DNA from: Microbacterium invictum
GTDB lineage: Bacteria; Actinomycetota; Actinomycetes; Actinomycetales; Microbacteriaceae
NCBI RefSeq assembly: GCF_034421375.1
Contig: NZ_CP139779.1
Span: forward strand, 372,001-436,000
DNA length: 64,000 nt
Direction of reading: 5' to 3'
Part shown: in pieces, positions 16,793 through 25,416 of the stretch
How the letters are laid out: each line of letters starts with the position of its first letter
Numbering within the stretch: position 1 is the stretch's first letter
The notes under the pieces: generated by a model
What the model was told of the DNA's origin: nothing
The model's input: only the letters and a program-made list of their open reading frames with translations
The model's database searches: none
Translations under genes and position numbers: made by a program

Positions 16793-17506
16793 TCACCCCT
16801 GCGCGGCTCGGATCGACTTCTCGAGCCACTCGCTCATCAAGGACCGCTCAGCGGTGCTCAGCCCGGGGAGCTCGGGGACGAGTGTGGCGAATCGGACGAT
16901 GATCGAGGTGGCGGGCTCCGCGTCGTCGGCGACGCGGTCTTGCCGGCAGATCTGTGCGAGCACCGCGTCGAGGAGGGCGTCGGAGAGTCCGACGTCCCTG
17001 TGCTGCGGCGGCATCTCCCGCAGTGCCTGCACAGCGCCGACGCCGGCGGCGTGGACCATGTCCAGGGCCCGCTGCTCGCTGACCCGGAGCAGTCCGGCAC
17101 CCGCGAGGCGGTGGATGCGACCGCGCAAGACCTCGATCCCGGCCGCGATGGCGGGGGATGTCTCACCGCGGGCGCCCATCAGCCGGATGAGTTCGGGGTT
17201 CGACAGGCCGAAGTCGATCTGACTGCGCCATCCTGCGACCAGTGCGCGGACGGGGTCGTCCTCGTCGGCATCGTGCGATGCCTTCGCTGCGACGTGCAAG
17301 GCCATCGCATGCTCGGCGACGGCGTCGAGGAGGCCGTCCTTGTCGCCGAACAGCCGATAGATCGTGGGCGCCTGCACTCCGGCAGCCTCCGCGACCCGAC
17401 GGGTCGTGACCGCGGCGACGCCTTCGTCCCGGAGAAGCCGATGGGCCGCCTCGATGATCTGCGTGCGCAGCTCGGCGCGAGGGGACGTCTTCGAATCGAC
17501 CGGCAT
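16793..17506 (-). CDS. TetR-family regulator
   Basis: 237 residues. HTH at about residues 12-58 (LLRDEGVAAVTTRRVAEAAG, then QAPTIYRLFGDKDGLLDAV). It is divergent from the NmrA-like oxidoreductase across only 86 bp that carry three TTATCAA repeats, the second of which begins ten bases upstream of its ATG. It probably represses both genes in response to an electrophile or redox signal, as in similar pairs. Confidence 0.9.
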   Translation of the reverse strand: MPVDSKTSPRAELRTQIIEAAHRLLRDEGVAAVTTRRVAEAAGVQAPTIYRLFGDKDGLLDAVAEHAMALHVAAKASHDADEDDPVRALVAGWRSQIDFGLSNPELIRLMGARGETSPAIAAGIEVLRGRIHRLAGAGLLRVSEQRALDMVHAAGVGAVQALREMPPQHRDVGLSDALLDAVLAQICRQDRVADDAEPATSIIVRFATLVPELPGLSTAERSLMSEWLEKSIRAAQG

Positions 17507-17570
17507 TTATCAACGTTATCAAGTTCCACGTTTCGTTGGAAACGCGCTGTGGTACGGTCGACGTTATCAA
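17507..17570. promoter_or_regulatory. TTATCAA repeat operator region
   Basis: TTATCAA occurs at 17507-17513, 17516-17522 and 17564-17570, two of them preceded by ACG. Between them is a small inverted repeat (GTTTC, four bases, GAAAC, 17530-17543). The cluster fills the divergent promoter of the TetR and NmrA genes. Confidence 0.55.
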
Positions 17571-17592
17571 GGAAAACAACGAAGGAGTAACA

Positions 17593-18519
17593 GTGATAAT
17601 CGTGACGGGTGCTACGGGAAATCTCGGCGGACGGATCGTGCAGCAACTCCTCGCGCGGGTGCCCGCGGAGGAGATAGGGGTGAGCGTCCGAGATGCGAGC
17701 AGAGCGTCGGCTCTGGCGCAGAGGGGCGTCCGTGTTCGGACGGGCGACTTCACCAGACCGGCGACGTTGGAGCACGCCTTCCAGGATGCTGACCAGGTCT
17801 GCGTCGTCTCCGCTGCCATCCGCGGTGGCGGCGCGTTCGAGGCGAACAGATCGGCCATCGACGCAGCGATCGCCGTCGGCGCGGCGCGCATCCTGTATAC
17901 GAGCCACCAGGCGGCCTCCGCTGACTCGCTCTTCCCGCCTCAGCACGCTCACGCCGCCACCCAGACCTATCTTGCGCAGCAGGCCGTGCCGTTCGTCGCG
18001 CTGCGGAACGGGTTCTATGCCAACGCGCTGGGGATCCATCTGCCAAGCGCGTTGTCCACCGGGCAGATCATCGTCCCCGAAGACGGGCCCGTTTCCTGGA
18101 CCGCGCACGATGACCTCGCCGAGGCTACTGCGCTCGCTCTGACCCGTGCCGACACTGTCGACGGGATCTCGCCTCCCCTCACCGGCTCCGCGTCCCTCGA
18201 CCTCGGCGCCGTCGCGGGCCTCCTCAGCACCCTCACGGGACGCACGATCACGCGCGTCACCGTCTCCGACGAGGAATGGCGGGCGATGGCGATCGCCCGG
18301 GGGCTCTCGCCTCTGGTGGCCGACTTCTCCCTCGGCATGTTCCGTGCCGCCCGCAGGGGCGAATTCGATGCGGTCGATCCCACCCTCGAGCGGATGCTCG
18401 GACGCCCGACGCTGCCTGTCGAGCACACTCTGAGAGAACTTCTCGAGTCGCACGCCTCGACGTCGGCCGGAAACCGTCGCGAGACGATGCGGCTCGATCC
18501 TCCTCGTGCCACGGCGTGA
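17593..18519 (+). CDS. NmrA-like NAD(P)-binding oxidoreductase
   Basis: 308 residues of the atypical short-chain dehydrogenase family that includes NmrA and QorB-type quinone/azo reductases. The NAD(P) motif VTGATGNLGGRIVQQLL is at the N-terminus; the C-terminal half (LLSTLTGRTITRVTVSDEEW) is typical of the group. GTG 17593 is chosen because GGAG precedes it and the Rossmann strand begins there. Likely reduces quinones or other electrophiles under control of the divergent TetR. Confidence 0.87.
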   Translation: MIIVTGATGNLGGRIVQQLLARVPAEEIGVSVRDASRASALAQRGVRVRTGDFTRPATLEHAFQDADQVCVVSAAIRGGGAFEANRSAIDAAIAVGAARILYTSHQAASADSLFPPQHAHAATQTYLAQQAVPFVALRNGFYANALGIHLPSALSTGQIIVPEDGPVSWTAHDDLAEATALALTRADTVDGISPPLTGSASLDLGAVAGLLSTLTGRTITRVTVSDEEWRAMAIARGLSPLVADFSLGMFRAARRGEFDAVDPTLERMLGRPTLPVEHTLRELLESHASTSAGNRRETMRLDPPRATA

Positions 18520-18530
18520 CGCCAGCCGCC

Positions 18531-19178
18531 TCAGGGCTGCAGCCGCTCGACCTTCCAGGCGCCCTCATCGGCCGCCCGCGTGAAGACGAGCCGGTCGTGC
18601 AGCCGCGACGTGCGGCCCTGCCAGAACTCGATGCGGCGGGGTCGCAGGCGATATCCGCCCCAGCGCGACGGGCGCGGGACCTCGCGTCCCTCGGGGTAGG
18701 CCGTTTCGACCTCGGCGACCCACGCCTCGAGCTCCCCGCGCGACCCGATCGGCTGCGACTGCGCGCTCGCCGTCGCCGCCACACGCGACCCGTGCGGACG
18801 CGACGCCCAGTAGGCGTCGGACTCGGCGTCATCCACGAACGCCACCTCGCCGGTGACGTTCACCTGCCGGTGCAGCGCGTACCAGGGGAAGAGCAGCGTC
18901 GCCACGGGGTGGGCGGCGAGCGCGCGACCCTTCCGTGACGATCTGTCGGTGTAGAACACGAACCCGTCGGCGTCGACGGCCCGCAGCAGCACGGTCCTGC
19001 TCGAAGGCGTGCCGTCGGCGTCGACGGTGCCGAGCACCATCGCGTTCGGTTCGTAGACGCCGCGCGCGGCGGCGTCCTCGAGCCACGCCGCGAACTGCGC
19101 GATCGGATCGTCGGCGACATCCGATTCGACCAGGCTCTCGTTGCCATAGTCGGTGTGTCGGGCGAGGGGGTCGGTCAC
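18531..19178 (-). CDS. pdxH: Pyridoxamine 5'-phosphate oxidase
   Basis: 215 residues, full length. Uses FMN and oxygen to make pyridoxal 5'-phosphate from PNP or PMP. The FMN/PLP-site blocks are present: SSRTVLLRAVDADGFVFYTD, SRKGRALAAHP, ASAQSQPIGSR and the C-terminal RPRRIEFWQGRTSRLHDRL. GTG start at 19178. PLP made here serves enzymes such as MetY and MalY nearby, though no operon links them. Confidence 0.95.
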   Translation of the reverse strand: MTDPLARHTDYGNESLVESDVADDPIAQFAAWLEDAAARGVYEPNAMVLGTVDADGTPSSRTVLLRAVDADGFVFYTDRSSRKGRALAAHPVATLLFPWYALHRQVNVTGEVAFVDDAESDAYWASRPHGSRVAATASAQSQPIGSRGELEAWVAEVETAYPEGREVPRPSRWGGYRLRPRRIEFWQGRTSRLHDRLVFTRAADEGAWKVERLQP

Positions 19179-19228
19179 AGCACCGACCCTAAGCGATGGT
19201 ACGACTGCAGCAGCCGTCGACTGACCTG

Positions 19229-19480
19229 TTATGACCCCGGACTCGTCACTGTCGCATCGTTCTCCGGCTGAGCCGGTGGATCCGGAATCGGCACGACCGC
19301 GATCGGCACGCCGGGGCCGATGAACAGCAGCGCCTCGCGCCGTTCACCCTCCCCGTCGTTGACGGTCAGCCACCCCCCGTGGTCGGCAACCGCCTGAGTG
19401 ATCTCTCGGGTGAGGTCCTCGGGCGTCCGACCGCCGACACTGAAGAGCTGACCACCGTAGATGATGTCGATGCGTTTCAT
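19229..19480 (-). CDS. Small conserved protein, function unknown
   Basis: 83 residues from ATG 19480, which overlaps the stop of the upstream 110-residue gene (ATGA). MKRIDIIYGGQLFSVGGRTP is followed by a helix and HGGWLTVNDGEGERREALLF, a small alpha-beta protein with a proline-rich tail. The companion gene is of a family common in Microbacteriaceae. No function can be assigned. Confidence 0.7.
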   Translation of the reverse strand: MKRIDIIYGGQLFSVGGRTPEDLTREITQAVADHGGWLTVNDGEGERREALLFIGPGVPIAVVPIPDPPAQPENDATVTSPGS

Positions 19481-19812
19481 CAGATGACCCCCACCTCGTC
19501 GAGGCGGAGCTGGTCGCTCTGCGGTTCGGGGACGATGTATAGCCCGGTCGGCGAGTTGGCCGTATAGGCCAACGCCTCGATCCACGCCCGGTTCACCGCC
19601 GGACGGCGGCTGCCGTAGAACTTGTAGACGATGGAGCACCGCGGGTGCACCCACACGGTCGTCCGGCCGTCGCCGATGCTGCTGTCGTCTTTCCAGGTGA
19701 AGTTGAACGCCTCGCCACGCCGCAGTTTCGCGGCGATCACCATCTGCAGGTGGAGCAGCAGACGGTCTTCGAAATCGACCTTCACGAGGCCGTCATAGAT
19801 GAACTTTCCCAC
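19480..19812 (-). CDS. DUF7882-like small protein
   Basis: 110 residues. MGKFIYDGLVKVDFEDRLLL ... LRRGEAFNFTWKD...VWVHPRCSIVYKF matches a family of about 100 residues found widely in Microbacteriaceae and often mislabelled as ATP-dependent DNA ligase; DUF7882 is quoted from memory. It has no ligase motif. It is the first gene of a two-gene overlapping pair. Confidence 0.7.
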   Translation of the reverse strand: MGKFIYDGLVKVDFEDRLLLHLQMVIAAKLRRGEAFNFTWKDDSSIGDGRTTVWVHPRCSIVYKFYGSRRPAVNRAWIEALAYTANSPTGLYIVPEPQSDQLRLDEVGVI

Positions 19813-19936
19813 CGGTCACCTCCTGGGTTTCGGTGTTCGTCAGGTAGGGGGATACCTTCTACGCTGAACGCCGGCCACCCCGGTGACAACGTGGTTGACC
19901 CCCGAGCATCCTTGGTGATAGCACGATGCCCCCGGG

Positions 19937-20272
19937 TCAGAAGTCGTCCTCGCCGTACACCTCGTCGCCGTGCATCAGGTCCGGCCACTCGGCCACCGAC
20001 GGCTGCAGCCTGTTAGCGCGTCGCTGCAGCTCGTCGACGAGGTCGGGGTCGTTGATCTCGTCGATCGATTCCGCAACAGGGGTCGTGTACAGCTGACTCG
20101 CCGGTCCGAGCAGGAAGTGAGCCAGCCCGGGCGCCCCGCCCTGCTCGAGGACGGGGATGGTCACGACATCCGAGGTATGGGTGTCGGCCAGCGCCCGTGC
20201 GTAGCGCAAGACGGCCTTGCTCACCTCGTCCGACGTGAGCACGTAACTGCCCGAGTAGTGAAGTCGTCGCAT
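19937..20272 (-). CDS. Small acidic conserved protein, function unknown
   Basis: 111 residues starting MRRLHYSGSYVLTSDEVSKA; GAGATGAGGACA before ATG 20272 supports this start rather than the ATG at 20281. The central VVTIPVLEQGGAPGLAHFLLG segment suggests a compact alpha-beta fold; the tail is acidic (HGDEVYGEDDF). It follows the DUF3618 gene on the same strand by 71 bases and may belong to that transcript. Confidence 0.65.
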   Translation of the reverse strand: MRRLHYSGSYVLTSDEVSKAVLRYARALADTHTSDVVTIPVLEQGGAPGLAHFLLGPASQLYTTPVAESIDEINDPDLVDELQRRANRLQPSVAEWPDLMHGDEVYGEDDF

Positions 20273-20343
20273 TGTCCTCATCTCCTCGATGACGGGTGGT
20301 GCCGGGTCGACCGTCCCCGGCACCACCTGAGCGGTGATCGACC

Positions 20344-20904
20344 TCAGCCTGCCAAGTGCTGCCGAGACGTGTCGGCCTGGCCCTTGACCTCTGCCGCGGC
20401 GGTGGTCGCCTCGTCTTTGACCGTGCCCGCCGAATCGATCGCGGACTCCTTCACCGCGGCCGCCGCCTCCTTCACAGGCTCGCGCAGGTGTGACCCCGCC
20501 TCCTTGGCGACCTCGGTCACCTCGTCGACGAGCGGCTGTGCCTTGTCTTTCACGGTGTCGGCGAGTTCCTTCTCCTTGGCCGATGCCGGAACGAGGGAGG
20601 CGACGAGCAGGCCTGCCGCGAAGGCCATCAGACCCACGGCCAGGGGGTTGCCCTCGGCCTTCGTCGCGACCCGGTGGGTCGCAGAGCCGACCGCGTCACC
20701 GGCGCCGGCGAGTGTGGAGCCTGCGTCATCCGCGGCCCCCATCAATCGGTCACGGACCGATCCCACGACACCCTTCACTTTGTTCGTCTGGCGCTCCATG
20801 ATCTTCGACGGCGAGACCTTATCAGCCAGAGCATCGACGTCGCCGCCGAGCTCGCGCCGGGTCCGCTCGATATCGGCGCGGATGGCTTCCGGTGAATCAC
20901 TCAT
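20344..20904 (-). CDS. DUF3618 membrane-associated protein
   Basis: 186 residues. The DUF3618 signature SPEAIRADIERTRRELGGDVDALADK is at the N-terminus, then one transmembrane helix (LAVGLMAFAAGLLVASLV) and a long alanine-rich amphipathic tail resembling late-embryogenesis/apolipoprotein-like helices. Its start overlaps the holin-like gene stop. Third gene of an envelope-stress-type operon. Confidence 0.88.
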   Translation of the reverse strand: MSDSPEAIRADIERTRRELGGDVDALADKVSPSKIMERQTNKVKGVVGSVRDRLMGAADDAGSTLAGAGDAVGSATHRVATKAEGNPLAVGLMAFAAGLLVASLVPASAKEKELADTVKDKAQPLVDEVTEVAKEAGSHLREPVKEAAAAVKESAIDSAGTVKDEATTAAAEVKGQADTSRQHLAG

Positions 20905-21314
20905 CGGTTCTCCTCATTCCTTCTCAACGTTTCGGGGATTTCCTTGAGGGTCTCCACGGTCTGCGGAGCTCCCTGCACCTTCTTCATCTCGCCGCGTCCG
21001 ACGGCGAAGAGGACCAGGGCGATGGCCGCCCAGATCACGGCCACGATGACGGCGGCCCATCCTCCGCCGATCAGGAGGGACAGCGCCCACCACAGTGCGA
21101 CCGACAGGAAGAAGATCGCCATCATCGCGGCGTATGCCGCGCCGCCCAACTCACCGACGCCCTTGGCGGTCTTGCCCGCCGACTCCTTCAGCTCGGCCTT
21201 GGCGAGGGCCACCTCCTGACGCATCAGGGTGGAAACGTCTCGCGTCACCTCGCCCAGGAGGTCGCCGAGCGAGGTTGTCGCGGCCTTGTGCTCAGAGGGA
21301 GTCGCGTCGGACAT
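20901..21314 (-). CDS. Holin-superfamily III-like membrane protein
   Basis: 137 residues with an amphipathic start (LGDLLGEVTRDVSTLMRQEVALAKAELKE) and two transmembrane segments separated by a short glycine turn. This is the actinobacterial 'phage holin family' profile (Phage_holin_3_6), which in chromosomes is an envelope protein and not a lysis gene. The flanking genes are chromosomal membrane-stress proteins and there are no phage genes nearby. It overlaps both neighbours. Confidence 0.87.
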   Translation of the reverse strand: MSDATPSEHKAATTSLGDLLGEVTRDVSTLMRQEVALAKAELKESAGKTAKGVGELGGAAYAAMMAIFFLSVALWWALSLLIGGGWAAVIVAVIWAAIALVLFAVGRGEMKKVQGAPQTVETLKEIPETLRRNEENR

Positions 21315-22023
21315 CGCCGTCCTCCGTGACGGGGTGGGTGGGCCCTGCGGCGCCCGCGGTCGACTGCGCGTAAATCGGAGTCGGCTCGGCGACAGACAGC
21401 TCATCCGCCGCACCACCGACCGTCGGCTCGATGAGGCTCGCATCCGACACCGGTGATGCCGTTCGCTGCGGGGCGGCTCCCGCGGCATCCGACTTCTTGG
21501 CATCCGCCGCATTGGTGGCGAGGGCACGGGTGAGGCGGCCCACCACGACCCCCGCGATCGCGGCGCTGAGGATGAACACACCGGGGCGGCGTCGGGCGAA
21601 GCGCTTGACCTCGTCGAGCACGTCCGCCGGCTCACGGTCGCTGAGCCAGGCCGACGCCGATGAAACCCGACTGGACACCTGGCGGACGAGATCGGCTGCG
21701 AAGGAATCGGATTCTGCGCGGTCCGCCATGCTCTGAAGATCGCCGCCGACGGTTCGCAAGCCGCTTGCCACCCGCTGCTGCTGGGTCCGTGCCTGGTCCT
21801 TCAGTTCCTGCTGCGACTGTGCGAACAGGTCCTTCGCCTGAGACTTCGCCTCGTGGGCGACCGACGCGGCTTCGGTCTTGGCAACGTCGACGACAGCCTT
21901 CGCCTCGCCGCCAGCGGTGTGCGCGAGATCGGACGCTTCGCTCTTGGCCGTGTCGAGGGTGCCCGATGAACCCGGAGCCCCGCCAGTCGTCCCCGACACG
22001 CTCGTGTCGCTGTAGTTGGACAT
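21292..22023 (-). CDS. Membrane-anchored apolipoprotein-like protein
   Basis: 243 residues from ATG 22023, preceded by AGGAAG. A long repetitive alanine/lysine/glutamate amphipathic region (about residues 20-100, KAVVDVAKTEAASVAHEAKS) is followed by one transmembrane helix (GVFILSAAIAGVVVGRLT) and a disordered tail. First gene of the three-gene operon with holin-like and DUF3618 partners; the genes overlap by 23 and 4 bases. Probably modulates envelope integrity under stress; precise role unknown. Confidence 0.78.
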   Translation of the reverse strand: MSNYSDTSVSGTTGGAPGSSGTLDTAKSEASDLAHTAGGEAKAVVDVAKTEAASVAHEAKSQAKDLFAQSQQELKDQARTQQQRVASGLRTVGGDLQSMADRAESDSFAADLVRQVSSRVSSASAWLSDREPADVLDEVKRFARRRPGVFILSAAIAGVVVGRLTRALATNAADAKKSDAAGAAPQRTASPVSDASLIEPTVGGAADELSVAEPTPIYAQSTAGAAGPTHPVTEDGDVRRDSL

Positions 22024-22221
22024 CGCTCTTCCTTTCTTCACCTGATCGTTGCGATCGGGTGACGGCCAGTTCTACGCAAACCCGTGCGAAGAGAAAGCCC
22101 CCTTGCCAAATGCGGTTGCGCTCGCTATCTCCCGCGCGCGCAGGGTGCGGGAGACTACGGCGACCACCCTGACGGCGCAACCCCGAAGACGGCCACTGGT
22201 TCCCCTGGTTAGCGTCCCCGC

Positions 22222-22881
22222 ATGACCTCCCACCCGTATGACGACCGCGACGGCGCTACTGGCCGCCGATCCGAGCCTGCTGAGGCGCAGGGCACCCCGT
22301 CGAACCTGCGCGACGACGTCCTGGCCAGAGAGCGCGAACGCTTCGGCGGCATGAGATTCGGTGTCGCATTCTTCGGCTGGCTCACCGCCACCGGAACCGC
22401 GGTCCTTCTGACCGCTCTCGTCGCGTCTGTCGGGGCTGCAGTCGGGGTGCAGACACGACCCGTCGACGACGCCGCGGAGGCCGTTGGATCCGCGCCCGTG
22501 CTGACGACTGTCATCGGCGCCGTGCTCATCGCACTTGTGCTCTTGATCGCCTACTTCGCCGGCGGTTACGTCGCCGGACGGATGGCGCGCTTCAGCGGAG
22601 CGAAGCAGGGGATCGCCGTGTGGATCTGGGCGATCGTCGTCGCCCTCGTCGTCGCGATCATCACTGCGATCGCGGGCAGCCAATGGGACATCCTGGCGAC
22701 GCTCGACAGCTTCCCCCGCATCCCGGTAACGCCCGAGACCGCCACACTCACCGGCATCCTCACGGCCGTCGGCGCGGCGATCGTCGCCCTCGTGGGCGCC
22801 GTCCTCGGCGGGATGGCCGGGATGCGCTACCACCGTCGCGTCGACCGCGTCGGGTTCGGCAGGTCGACGACCGCGTCCTGA
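22222..22881 (+). CDS. Polytopic membrane protein, function unknown
   Basis: 219 residues: a hydrophilic N-terminus of about 45 residues, then four hydrophobic segments with GGYVAGRMARFSGAKQGIAVW and GAVLGGMAGMRYHRRV. The glycine-rich segments suggest a YrzE/TIGR04086-like membrane protein, which is tentative. It is divergent from the envelope-stress operon and ends 17 bases before the DUF72 gene on the same strand. Confidence 0.75.
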   Translation: MTSHPYDDRDGATGRRSEPAEAQGTPSNLRDDVLARERERFGGMRFGVAFFGWLTATGTAVLLTALVASVGAAVGVQTRPVDDAAEAVGSAPVLTTVIGAVLIALVLLIAYFAGGYVAGRMARFSGAKQGIAVWIWAIVVALVVAIITAIAGSQWDILATLDSFPRIPVTPETATLTGILTAVGAAIVALVGAVLGGMAGMRYHRRVDRVGFGRSTTAS

Positions 22882-22898
22882 CCGGTCGCTTCCCCGCG

Positions 22899-23621
22899 AT
22901 GGCACGCATCGGCACCTCCGGCTGGAGCTACGACCACTGGAACGGCGTGCTCTACCCGCCGGGTCTTCCCTCCCGCGAGCGTCTCGCGCACTACGTCCGT
23001 GAGTTCGACACAGTCGAGGTGAACGCCACCTTCTACCGCTGGCCTCGCGACATCACTTTCGCGGGCTGGCGGGCGCGTCTGCCGGCCGGGTTCCGGATGA
23101 CGGTGAAGGCTCCCCGAGGGCTCACCCATGGGCGGAGGCTGCATCAACCCGAGCAGTGGCTCGACCGCGTAGCGGTCGGATTGCATGCGCTCGCCGACCG
23201 GCGCGGACCCCTTCTCGTGCAGCTGCCGCCCGACATGGAGCGCGACGACGAGCGCCTCGACTGGTTCCTGCGTCGCACCCCGTCGTGGATGTGTCCGGTA
23301 GTGGAGTTCCGTCACGCGTCGTGGCACGAAGAGGAGGTCTTCTCCCTCCTCGAGCGTCGCGGCGCCGCCTACTGCGTGATGAGCGGTGCGGGGCTGGCCT
23401 GCATCCTGCGCGCCACCGCGTCCCTCGTCTACGTCCGGTTGCACGGACCGGATACCGGCGCGCTCTATGCCGGCTCATACTCCGACGCCGACCTGACGTG
23501 GTGGGCCGAGCGCATCCGCGAATGGGAGGCCCAGCGGCACGAGGTGTACGCCTACTTCAACAACGACGGCGCCGGAAACGCGGTGCGCAATGCCCGAACG
23601 CTCCGGTCATTCCTCGCCTGA
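22899..23621 (+). CDS. DUF72 family protein (YecE-like TIM barrel)
   Basis: 240 residues with the diagnostic start RIGTSGWSYDHWNGVLYPPG, FDTVEVNATFYRWP, FRMTVKAPRGLTHGRRL and the ending YFNNDGAGNAVRNARTL. The fold is a TIM barrel resembling AP endonucleases; biochemical function is not established. Its 3' end overlaps the convergent YihY gene by 15 bases. Confidence 0.92.
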   Translation: MARIGTSGWSYDHWNGVLYPPGLPSRERLAHYVREFDTVEVNATFYRWPRDITFAGWRARLPAGFRMTVKAPRGLTHGRRLHQPEQWLDRVAVGLHALADRRGPLLVQLPPDMERDDERLDWFLRRTPSWMCPVVEFRHASWHEEEVFSLLERRGAAYCVMSGAGLACILRATASLVYVRLHGPDTGALYAGSYSDADLTWWAERIREWEAQRHEVYAYFNNDGAGNAVRNARTLRSFLA

Positions 23622-24683
23622 TCCGCCCGATTGCGCGGCCCCGGTGCGAAGACGGCGGCCTTCCTCGACATCCCGGCGCTCCTTCTCGGCAGCCTTGTCG
23701 CTCTTCCGAGTGTCGCGGGGCGGTAGCTGGATGTCCTTCTCGGCGGCGATCCCGCCCTGCAGCTCGCGGCCCCGTTCGAGCTCGGCGTCGAACTCGGCGC
23801 CGAAGAGAAGTGCGAGGTTGGCGATCCACAGCCACAGCAGGAAGACGATGACCCCGGCGAGCGACCCGTAGGTGCGGTCGTAGTTGGAGAAATTGGCGAT
23901 GTAGAAGGCGAACCCGGCGGTGGCCACCACGAGGACCACGATGGCCAGCAGCGCCCCGAGACTCAGCCACCGGAACTTCGGCTGCTTGGCGTTGGGGGTC
24001 GCGTAGTACAGGATCGCCACCATCAGGACGACGATGACCGCGAGCACGGGCCACTTGGCGATCGACCAGACGGTCTGCACCACCTCGTCGAGCCCCAGCG
24101 CGCGGCCTACCGCCTCGGTGACGGGGCCCGAGACGACGAGGATGATCACGCACACGAGGATCAGCGCGATGCCGATCACGGTGATGACGAGCTGCGCGGG
24201 CTTCAGCTTCCAGAACGGACGCCCCTCTTCGATCTCGTAGATGCGATTCATCGCCCGGCTGAAGGCGCCGACGTAACCCGACGCCGACCAGATCGCCAGC
24301 AGGACGCCTGTGATCAGCGCGAGCCCGGCCGCCGGGGACTCCGCGAGCTGCTCGATCGGCCCGCGAAGTGCCTGCGCGGTGTCTCCGGGAGCGACCTGGT
24401 CGAGGATGCCGAGAACCGTGCCCGCCGCGGCGTCACCCTGTCCGAGCACGCCGAGCAACGAGAACACCGCCACGAGGCCGGGGAAGATCGACAGCACCGA
24501 GTAGTAGGTGAGCGCGGCGGCGATGTCGGTGCACTGGTCGGAGGAGAACTCCCGCGCCGTCTTGCCGAGCACGTACTTCCAAGACCGTTTGTGCAGTTCA
24601 TCGGGCGAATCCGGTTTGCTCGGAGCCTCGGGATCAGGGGCCGCCTCGGTGGTGCGGTCGTGCTCTGCGGTGTCGCTGGTCAT
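23607..24683 (-). CDS. YihY/virulence-factor-BrkB-family membrane protein
   Basis: 358 residues, six transmembrane segments. Signature parts are AAALTYYSVLSIFPGLVAVF, WSASGYVGAFSRAMNRIYE and the last helices SNYDRTYGSLAGVIVFLLWL. Both termini are hydrophilic and charged. The family was once called RNase BN but is a membrane protein of unknown activity. Monocistronic here. Confidence 0.92.
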   Translation of the reverse strand: MTSDTAEHDRTTEAAPDPEAPSKPDSPDELHKRSWKYVLGKTAREFSSDQCTDIAAALTYYSVLSIFPGLVAVFSLLGVLGQGDAAAGTVLGILDQVAPGDTAQALRGPIEQLAESPAAGLALITGVLLAIWSASGYVGAFSRAMNRIYEIEEGRPFWKLKPAQLVITVIGIALILVCVIILVVSGPVTEAVGRALGLDEVVQTVWSIAKWPVLAVIVVLMVAILYYATPNAKQPKFRWLSLGALLAIVVLVVATAGFAFYIANFSNYDRTYGSLAGVIVFLLWLWIANLALLFGAEFDAELERGRELQGGIAAEKDIQLPPRDTRKSDKAAEKERRDVEEGRRLRTGAAQSGGSGEE

Positions 24684-24861
24684 GACGTCCTCCCGGTTAT
24701 CGGTCGCGAGTGCAGCATTGTGGGCCGCACGACGCGTCAGCCGGACGGGACTTGATTTACGCGGCGCCCCGGGCTATCGCGCGACCGTGCGGGAAGGACC
24801 GAAGAGAACGACCCATGAGGGCGCGTAGCCGTGTCTGCGTCGTCTGGCAAGTCCCGTGACC

Positions 24862-25416
24862 ATGGCACCCGCGGGTGCGCACGATGGAGTCGTGGTCGAT
24901 CGGAGGAAGGCCCGTGAGAGCGGCAGGAGGAGTTCGCGACGATCCCTGGCCGCCGCCGCTTTCGGCGTGGCACTGCTGCTCACCGGGTGCGGGCAGCCGC
25001 TCATGCCCGCCGACCCTGACGGGACGCTGCAGGACGTCCGCGGCGACGTGCTGCATGCCGGGGTCACACCGAACGGTGACCTCATGAACGTTTCCGGCGA
25101 TGAACCGTCCGGCTACGAGGCCGACGCGATCCGCGCCTTCGCCGAATCGCTCGATGCCGACGTGGAGTGGACCGTCGGCGCGGAGGAGACGCTTGTTCGG
25201 GGCCTCGAAGACGGCACCCTCGATCTCGTCGCCGGGGGCATCACCGATAAGACACCGTGGACCGACAAGGCCGGTGTCACGCGCGCCTATCGCGAGGTGG
25301 TCGACGATCAGGGAGGCACGCACATGCTCGTCATGCTCGTGCCGCTCGGTGAGAACGCCTTCCTCTCCGAGCTCGAGGAGTTCCTCTCCGCACATGTGGA
25401 ACAGGGCGACGGATGA
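24862..25416 (+). CDS. Half-length solute-binding lipoprotein
   Basis: 184 residues from ATG 24862 (GTG 24856 and GTG 24892 are alternatives). A signal peptide with twin-arginine-like basic region ends in lipobox LLTGC (Cys43), so it is a membrane-anchored lipoprotein. The rest resembles lobe 1 of amino-acid-type periplasmic binding proteins (GYEADAIRAFAESLDADVEW, RGLEDGTLDLVAGGITDKTP) and then jumps to the family C-terminus (VMLVPLGENAFLSELEEFL). The second lobe (about 90 residues) is missing. The stop overlaps the CDF transporter start. Confidence 0.8.
   Translation: MAPAGAHDGVVVDRRKARESGRRSSRRSLAAAAFGVALLLTGCGQPLMPADPDGTLQDVRGDVLHAGVTPNGDLMNVSGDEPSGYEADAIRAFAESLDADVEWTVGAEETLVRGLEDGTLDLVAGGITDKTPWTDKAGVTRAYREVVDDQGGTHMLVMLVPLGENAFLSELEEFLSAHVEQGDG

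Noticed and set aside
20901..21314. Prophage lysis module because of holin similarity
   Set aside because: No phage genes nearby; the family is chromosomal in actinobacteria and sits in an envelope-stress operon.
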